NCBI GenBank assembly: GCA_934569195.1
Contig: CAKTKB010000038.1
Span: forward strand, 1-11,762
DNA: 11,762 bases
Source of the DNA: an uncultured Oscillospiraceae bacterium
GTDB taxonomy: Bacteria > Bacillota > Clostridia > Oscillospirales > Oscillospiraceae
Direction of reading: 5' to 3'
A program made the translations under genes and the position numbers. Below the pieces are notes generated by a model. That model was not told where the DNA came from and ran no database searches. It saw only the letters and a program-made list of their open reading frames with translations. Below, in pieces: positions 7,473 to 11,762 of this stretch (its first letter is position 1; each line of letters starts with the position of its first letter).

Positions 7473-8174
7473 ATGTTTACACCACAACAAATTGATCAAA
7501 TTTCCTTTGGAAACGCCACCTTCGGCGGCTATGACAAGCGGGATGTGGACGAATTCCTGGAGCCGCTGACGGAGGATTATGTTACCCTGTACAAGGAAAA
7601 CGCTCTGCTGAAGAGTAAGATGCGGGTCCTTGTGGAAAAGCTGGAGGAGTATCGCAGCAACGAGGCCAGCATGAAGGATGCCATTGTCAATGCCCAGAAG
7701 ACCTGCGACCGCATGGTCCGGGAGGCAGAGGCGAAATGTACACAGATGCTGGCAGATGCCAACGCTGCCGCAACGGAGAATGCCAAAAACGCGGGTACGC
7801 TGATTGCGGCGGAGAATGCCCGGGTCGAAGAGGCACGCCGTGCGGCGGGGAAGAAGATCAGTGAGATTCAGGAGCAGATGCGCGTGTGCATTCAGGCGCT
7901 GGAGCGTATCAAGACTGCCAATAAGCCGGCACAGGCTTCCACGACGGTCGGGGAGATGTACGATTATGAGAAGGGCAAGGTGGCAGTGGAGCAGCCCTCT
8001 GCGTCCTCGGCGGACGTAGTGGCGGATGAGATTTCCCACAGCCTGGAGGCTCTGGTGGGGACGGCGGATGATTCCGCACCCAAGGCGGAGCCTCGCCATC
8101 CGACGAATGACACGACTACCAGCAAATTTTCCAATCTCCAGTTTGGGAGAAATTACGACCCGACCAGTCATTGA
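7473..8174 (+). CDS. divIVA: DivIVA-family cell division/polarity scaffold protein
   Basis: DivIVA senses negative membrane curvature at septa and poles. The N-terminal lipid-binding domain (1 to about 55) aligns gap-free with B. subtilis DivIVA: F17, G19, Y20 and D21 of the F-R-G-Y-D turn and VDEFL (25-29) are kept, but the membrane-contacting R18 is Gly here. A coiled coil follows, about 35-65, then a long Ala/Glu/Lys-rich coiled coil, about 70-147. The tail (148-233) looks disordered and is longer than in B. subtilis (164 residues total). It ends with a distinct aromatic patch KFSNLQFGRNYD (218-229) that may be a partner-binding motif (inference). GGAAAGG (7459-7465) is the ribosome-binding site. 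The sepF-divIVA-ileS order supports the call. It could equally be a divergent DivIVA-like paralogue such as GpsB, but length and the single full coiled coil argue against that. Confidence 0.92.
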   Translation: MFTPQQIDQISFGNATFGGYDKRDVDEFLEPLTEDYVTLYKENALLKSKMRVLVEKLEEYRSNEASMKDAIVNAQKTCDRMVREAEAKCTQMLADANAAATENAKNAGTLIAAENARVEEARRAAGKKISEIQEQMRVCIQALERIKTANKPAQASTTVGEMYDYEKGKVAVEQPSASSADVVADEISHSLEALVGTADDSAPKAEPRHPTNDTTTSKFSNLQFGRNYDPTSH

Positions 8175-8203
8175 GGCCGGAAAGCAAAATAGACACAGGC
8201 TGT

Positions 8204-8444
8204 GATGAGGACAGGTCTGCGCCCGTTTTCGCCTTCAGAGAGCTGCCGTATGGTGCGAGGCAGCAGGCAGCGGGCAGCAGGTATCCCCTCTGAGCTGCGC
8301 ACCGAAGCCCTGCGGGGTGGTAGGCTGCGCCGGGCGCGCCCGTTAATGCGCAGTTGAGAGCCGGGAAACCGGAATGAGAGTGGTACCGCAGAGGTTGTGC
8401 GCCTTTGTCTCTTTTACAGGAGGCAGAGGCGTATTTCTTATTTT
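8204..8444 (+). promoter_or_regulatory. T-box riboswitch (tRNA-Ile responsive) of ileS
   Basis: The 301-nt gap before ileS is a T-box leader. Stem I runs from about 8204 to 8290. GAGG (8207-8210) pairs with CCTC (8287-8290), CTGCGCCC (8217-8224) with GGGC/GCAG (8272-8280, one bulged A), and a distal hairpin GCTGCC/GGCAGC (8242-8264) follows the conserved AGAGAG. The internal loop exposes AUC (8283-8285), an Ile specifier codon. CTGCGCA (8295-8301) pairs with TGCGCAG (8347-8353), and CCGG-GAAA-CCGG (8361-8372) forms the small hairpin before the antiterminator. The antiterminator is AGAG (8377-8380), bulge TGGTACC (8381-8387), GCAGAGG (8388-8394), closed by CCTTTGT-CTCT (8402-8412). The bulge UGGU would pair with a tRNA end ACCA, fitting the A discriminator of tRNA-Ile. 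Uncharged tRNA-Ile would favour readthrough into ileS. I see no clear consensus promoter just upstream. Confidence 0.93.
8400..8444 (+). terminator. Regulated intrinsic terminator of the ileS T-box
   Basis: CGCCTTTGTCTC (8400-8411) and GAGGCAGAGGCG (8420-8431) form a 12-bp stem with two G-U pairs and an 8-nt loop, followed by the T-rich TATTTCTTATTTT. The left arm is the same sequence that closes the antiterminator, so the two structures exclude each other. Confidence 0.9.
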
Positions 8445-8475
8445 ATAGTGGACATTTTAATGGAGGTACGATCCG

Positions 8476-11262
8476 ATGGATTACAAAAACACAATCATTA
8501 CCCCGAAAACGGACTTCCCCATGAAGGCGGGGCTGCCCGCCCGGGAGCCGCAGATGCTCAGCCGATGGTACGAGCAGGGGCTGTATGAGCAGATGCTGGA
8601 GAAAAATGCGGGGCAGCCGAAATTTGTGCTGCACGACGGCCCTCCCTTCTCCAACGGCGATATTCACATGGGACATGCCCTGAATAAGACGCTGAAGGAT
8701 TTTATTGTCCGGTCCAAGGCAATGCAGGGATACTATACGCCGTATATTCCCGGATGGGACAACCACGGTATGCCCATTGAGTCCGCAATTATCAAGAAGA
8801 ACAAAATCAACCGTAAGACCATGCCTGTGCCGGAATTCCGTACGGCCTGCGCAGAGTTCGCGGAGAACTATATCCAGCGCCAGATGGCCGGCTTTAAGCG
8901 ACTGGGCGTTGTGGGAGATTGGGAGCATCCCTACCGCACAATGGACCGGCACTTTGAGGCGGAGGAGGTCAAAATCTTCGGCGCGATGTACCAGAAGGGG
9001 TATATCTACAAGGGCCTGAAGCCTGTTTATTGGTGCCCGAAGGACGAGACGGCTCTGGCAGAGGCGGAGATTGAATATCAGGACGATCCCTGCACCTCTG
9101 TATATGTAAAGTTCCCCATGGCAGATGATCTGGGAAAGCTGCACGAATTTGATCTGAGCCGCACCTATTTTGTCATCTGGACCACGACGATCTGGACCCT
9201 GCCCGGCAACATGGGTATCTGCCTCCACCCCCGGGAGCAGTATGTGCTGGCTAAGGCGGATAACGGTGAGACCTATATTGTCGCCCAGGCACTCCTGGAT
9301 GCGGTGATGGCGGTGGGTGGCGTGACCCATTATGAGGTGCTCGCGTCCTATCCCGGCAGCTTCTTTGAGAATATGCTGGCCCGCCATCCCTTCCTGGATA
9401 AGACTTCCCGCCTGGTCAATGCGGAGTATGTTACTATGGATTCCGGCACGGGCTGCGTGCATACGGCCCCGGGCTTCGGTGCAGACGACTACAAGACCTG
9501 CATGCGTTATGGAATGGATCTGGTCGTACCGGTGAATGATCAGGGACGGCACACGGAGTACGCCGGGAAATATGCCGGCATGACCACGGCAGAGTCCAAT
9601 CCGGTTATTTTGGAGGATATGAGACAGAGCGGTATGCTCTTTGCCGCTCAGGAGATTACCCACTCCTACCCCCATTGCTGGAGATGCAAGAATCCCATCA
9701 TTTTCCGGGCCACACCTCAGTGGTTCTGTTCGGTGGAGGCATTCAAGGAGGATGCCGTCGCCGCAGTGGAGGGGGTCCGCTGGCTGCCGGCCTGGGGCGG
9801 GGACCGCATGGTCAGCATGATCCGGGAGCGTGCCGATTGGTGCATTTCCCGTCAGCGCCGGTGGGGCCTGCCGATTCCTGTATTCTATTGCAAGGACTGC
9901 GGAAAGCCGGTCTGCACACCGGAGACGATTGCGCACGTCAGCGAGCTGTTTGACCTGGATGGGTCGAACGTATGGTTTGAAAAGGATGCCATGGAGTTGG
10001 TCCCCGAGGGCTTGACTTGCCCCCATTGCGGCGGAAAGTCCTTTGATAAGGAGACGGATACCCTTGACGGGTGGTTCGATTCCGGTTCTACCCATGCCGC
10101 GGCTCTGAGGAAGCGCGATCCGGCCCTGTGGCCTGCGGAGGTTTACCTGGAGGGAGCCGATCAGTATCGCGGTTGGTTCCAGTCCAGCTTGCTGACCTCT
10201 GTCGGCGCGCTGGGACAGGGGGCGCCGTTTAAGCAGGTGCTGACCCATGGCTGGACGGTGGATGGTCAGGGGCGCGCTATGCACAAGTCTCTGGGCAACG
10301 GCATGGACCCGGCCGAACTGATTAAGGACTATGGCGCTGACATTGTGCGCCTGTGGGCCGGTTCGTCGGATTACCATGCAGATGTCCGCTGCTCCAAGGA
10401 AATCTTTAAGCAGCTGAGTCAGAACTACCTGAAGTTCCGCAACACGGCCCGCTATTGCCTGGGCAATCTGGACGGATTTGACCCCAATGCGCTGGTTCCG
10501 GCCGAGCAGATGGAGGAGCTGGACCGGTGGGCGCTTACGCGGTTGGACAGCCTGATTCGCACCTGCCGCAGGGCATACGACGATTATGAATTCCATGTGG
10601 TATCTCATGCGATCAACGATTTCTGTGTCGTGGAGCTTTCCAGCTTCTACCTGGACGTGCTGAAGGACCGGCTCTATTGCGAGGCACGGGACGGCCTGCG
10701 CCGCCGCTCTGCCCAGACGGCTCTGTATTTGATTGTGGACGCTATGGCGAAGCTGTTCGCGCCGATTCTGGCCTTCACCTGCGACGAAATCTGGCAGGCG
10801 ATGCCCCATAGAGATGGAGACGATACCCGGAACATCCTGTTGAACCGGATGCCGGAGGGCTGCGGCGACTACGTCCTTGAATCCTCTGTCATGGACAAGT
10901 GGGATGCGGTAAGCAAGCTGCGTCAGGATGTCAACGGCGTGCTGGAGCGCGCTCGCGCGGATAAACGCATCGGCAAGGCGCTGGAGGCACATGTGAGCCT
11001 TTCCGGCGGGGAGGAGCTCCGGCAGCTCTGCAAGGATGTAAATCTGGCGGAGATCTTTATTGTTTCCTCCTGTGCATGGGAGGCGGCGCCTGAGGGAGCC
11101 GAAGTGGGGACAGGCGTCAATTATCCGGAACTGACGATTGGAGTGACAGAAGCCCGCGGGACCAAGTGCCCCAGATGCTGGATGCACTCCGAGATGGCAG
11201 ATGCGAACGGCCTCTGCCCGCGCTGTGCGGCGGTGCTGTCCGAAATGGATGTAGAAATCTGA
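8476..11262 (+). CDS. ileS: Isoleucyl-tRNA synthetase (bacterial type, IleS1-like)
   Basis: This enzyme charges tRNA-Ile with isoleucine in the cytoplasm. The 928 residues match the bacterial class (E. coli about 938). The class-I HIGH motif is H64-M-G-H67 within PPFSNGDIHMGH. The CP1 editing domain shows the Thr-rich WTTTIWTLPGN (235-245) and GTGCVHTAPGFGADDY (324-339) with the Asp that positions misactivated Val. CWRC (401-404), WCISRQRRWG (455-464), CKDC (472-475) and CPHC (515-518) follow. The KMSKS loop reads A601-M-H-K-S605, so only M, K604 and S605 match. The anticodon-binding helical region follows, and the C-terminal zinc motif has C898, C901, C914 and C917, a mark of the mupirocin-sensitive IleS1 form. 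The ATG is 9 nt after GGAGG (8462-8466). The T-box upstream is Ile-specific, which confirms the call. It is the last protein gene here. Confidence 0.98.
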   Translation: MDYKNTIITPKTDFPMKAGLPAREPQMLSRWYEQGLYEQMLEKNAGQPKFVLHDGPPFSNGDIHMGHALNKTLKDFIVRSKAMQGYYTPYIPGWDNHGMPIESAIIKKNKINRKTMPVPEFRTACAEFAENYIQRQMAGFKRLGVVGDWEHPYRTMDRHFEAEEVKIFGAMYQKGYIYKGLKPVYWCPKDETALAEAEIEYQDDPCTSVYVKFPMADDLGKLHEFDLSRTYFVIWTTTIWTLPGNMGICLHPREQYVLAKADNGETYIVAQALLDAVMAVGGVTHYEVLASYPGSFFENMLARHPFLDKTSRLVNAEYVTMDSGTGCVHTAPGFGADDYKTCMRYGMDLVVPVNDQGRHTEYAGKYAGMTTAESNPVILEDMRQSGMLFAAQEITHSYPHCWRCKNPIIFRATPQWFCSVEAFKEDAVAAVEGVRWLPAWGGDRMVSMIRERADWCISRQRRWGLPIPVFYCKDCGKPVCTPETIAHVSELFDLDGSNVWFEKDAMELVPEGLTCPHCGGKSFDKETDTLDGWFDSGSTHAAALRKRDPALWPAEVYLEGADQYRGWFQSSLLTSVGALGQGAPFKQVLTHGWTVDGQGRAMHKSLGNGMDPAELIKDYGADIVRLWAGSSDYHADVRCSKEIFKQLSQNYLKFRNTARYCLGNLDGFDPNALVPAEQMEELDRWALTRLDSLIRTCRRAYDDYEFHVVSHAINDFCVVELSSFYLDVLKDRLYCEARDGLRRRSAQTALYLIVDAMAKLFAPILAFTCDEIWQAMPHRDGDDTRNILLNRMPEGCGDYVLESSVMDKWDAVSKLRQDVNGVLERARADKRIGKALEAHVSLSGGEELRQLCKDVNLAEIFIVSSCAWEAAPEGAEVGTGVNYPELTIGVTEARGTKCPRCWMHSEMADANGLCPRCAAVLSEMDVEI

Positions 11263-11292
11263 TTTTCATTCCCTGAAATGCGCACTTTTACG

Positions 11293-11320
11293 GGAAGAGA
11301 GGGAGAATTCCCTCTCTTCC
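11293..11320 (+). other. Perfect 12-bp hairpin after ileS without a U-tract
   Basis: GGAAGAGAGGGA (11293-11304) and TCCCTCTCTTCC (11309-11320) pair perfectly around a GAAT loop, 31 nt after the ileS stop. Weaker outer pairing is possible between TTTTCATT (11263-11270) and AATGAAAA (11328-11335). The bases that follow are A-rich, with no T-run on either strand, so this is not a standard intrinsic terminator. It probably marks or protects the 3' end of the ileS mRNA. Confidence 0.7.
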
Positions 11321-11350
11321 TGCGAAAAATGAAAAACATGAAAAAAGGAC

Positions 11351-11379
11351 TTGACAAAATGGAACATTGTGGCTATAAT
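11351..11379 (+). promoter_or_regulatory. Consensus promoter of the tRNA-Thr/tRNA-Tyr operon
   Basis: TTGACA (11351-11356) and TATAAT (11374-11379) are both perfect consensus hexamers with the ideal 17-nt spacer. A-tracts at 11325-11329, 11332-11336 and 11341-11346 sit where an UP element would contact the alpha subunit. The predicted start is near 11386, about 14 nt before tRNA-Thr. This is a typical strong stable-RNA promoter. Confidence 0.93.
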
Positions 11380-11399
11380 ACGCGTGTTCTGTTTGAGAC

Positions 11400-11475
11400 G
11401 CCGGTATAGCTCAGCCGGTAGAGCAACTGATTTGTAATCAGTAGGTCGGGGGTTCAAGTCCGTCTACCGGCTCCA
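11400..11475 (+). tRNA. tRNA-Thr (anticodon UGU)
   Basis: This is a 76-nt cloverleaf. Acceptor GCCGGTA pairs with TACCGGC, the D arm is GCTC/GAGC, and anticodon stem ACTGA/TCAGT closes the loop TTTGTAA with anticodon TGT at 11433-11435 (reads ACA). The T loop is TTCAAGT, the discriminator is U, and CCA is encoded. The T stem GGGGG/CCGTC contains a G-G mismatch at 51-63. It is the first gene after the consensus promoter and is presumably co-transcribed with tRNA-Tyr 31 nt downstream. Confidence 0.97.
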
Positions 11476-11506
11476 TTCAGCGCGGAACAGACGCTTAAGT
11501 GAATAT

Positions 11507-11591
11507 GGGGGAGTTCCCGAGTGGCCAAAGGGGACAGACTGTAAATCTGCTGCGTATCGCTTCGATGGTTCGAATCCGTCCTCCCCCACCA
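11507..11591 (+). tRNA. tRNA-Tyr (anticodon GUA)
   Basis: This is an 85-nt class II tRNA with a long variable arm. Acceptor GGGGGAG pairs with CTCCCCC, the anticodon loop is CTGTAAA with GTA at 11541-11543, and the T arm is GATGG-TTCGAAT-CCGTC. The discriminator is A and CCA is encoded (11589-11591). A36-A37-A38 is the recognition triplet for MiaA, which is encoded in this window. The top of the anticodon stem has an A27-C43 mismatch, apparently tolerated. The final A is also the first base of the terminator stem. Confidence 0.97.
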
Positions 11592-11631
11592 AGATCGAAG
11601 TAAGTGTTTATCACTTACTTCGATCTTTTTT
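11591..11631 (+). terminator. Strong intrinsic terminator of the tRNA operon
   Basis: AAGATCGAAGTAAGTG (11591-11606) and its exact complement at 11612-11627 form a 16-bp stem with a TTTAT loop, running into a T-tract (11626-11631). It starts at the last base of tRNA-Tyr, so termination and tRNA 3' end formation are tightly coupled. Confidence 0.95.
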
Positions 11632-11762
11632 ATATAGAAGAACCTATCGGAAGAGCCAACCAAGGAATGAAGAGCAAATTTCTACAAATAAATTTTCATA
11701 TATCTGACAAATATGACTTGACATAGCAAAAGAAATCTGTTACCTTTGATACAGGAAGCGGG
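11632..11762. other. AT-rich intergenic tail, no gene seen
   Basis: This stretch of about 130 nt after the tRNA terminator is clearly more AT-rich than the rest of the window and has no credible open frame or RNA gene. It probably leads to the next transcription unit outside the window. Confidence 0.7.
11718..11746 (+). promoter_or_regulatory. Weak promoter candidate at the window's right end
   Basis: TTGACA (11718-11723) is followed after 17 nt by TACCTT (11741-11746), which matches the -10 consensus at only 3 of 6 positions but has a TG one base before it, as in extended -10 promoters. The downstream gene is not visible. Confidence 0.35.

Noticed and set aside
8150..8203. Promoter for the ileS T-box transcript
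   Set aside because: CAAAAT (8185-8190) could be a -10, but no matching -35 at a usual spacing is visible, so I did not annotate it.
8443..11187. 914-codon open frame on the - strand, opposite ileS
   Set aside because: It covers ileS almost exactly, has no recognisable domain or ribosome-binding logic, and is explained by GC-rich codon use that removes stops on the antisense strand.

Overview
The window is ordinary, densely packed chromosome from a Gram-positive, Clostridia-like bacterium. The evidence is the company of SepF, DivIVA, a T-box-controlled ileS, a MutL with its own endonuclease domain and a short Hfq. High GC in coding regions, with many G/C third positions, suggests a gut Oscillospiraceae/Ruminococcaceae-type organism; that placement is inference. 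Every supported gene is on the + strand.

Region 1 (1-6084) is a mismatch-repair and RNA-modification block. It holds the 3' five-sixths or so of mutS (its start lies before the window), a CPBP-family membrane protease overlapping mutS by 4 nt, then mutL, miaA and hfq. The gaps are very short, so this is probably one operon. MutS finds mismatches and MutL nicks the strand. MiaA prenylates A37 of tRNAs that read UNN codons. Hfq is an RNA chaperone.

Region 2 (6085-8174) follows a G+C-rich hairpin and is a cell-division block: yggS (PLP-binding protein), sepF (FtsZ/Z-ring membrane anchor) and divIVA (curvature and pole scaffold). A good sigma-A-like promoter candidate inside the 3' part of yggS could give sepF-divIVA their own transcript. 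The ylmG and ylmH genes usually found between sepF and divIVA are absent.

Region 3 (8175-11262) is ileS behind a complete T-box riboswitch: Stem I with an AUC (Ile) specifier, the T-box bulge UGGUACC, an antiterminator and a competing terminator. Charged and uncharged tRNA-Ile would therefore set ileS transcription.

Region 4 (11263-11762) has a perfect U-less hairpin after ileS, then a consensus promoter with upstream A-tracts, tRNA-Thr(UGU), tRNA-Tyr(GUA) and a strong intrinsic terminator. An AT-rich tail ends in a weak promoter candidate for whatever follows. The tRNA-Tyr carries A36-A37-A38 and is a predicted substrate of the MiaA encoded upstream.

I found no mobile element, CRISPR array, phage gene or clearly new system. 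The points of interest are variations on known modules: the protease between mutS and mutL, IleRS with AMHKS in place of KMSKS, DivIVA lacking the membrane-binding arginine, and the internal sepF promoter candidate.
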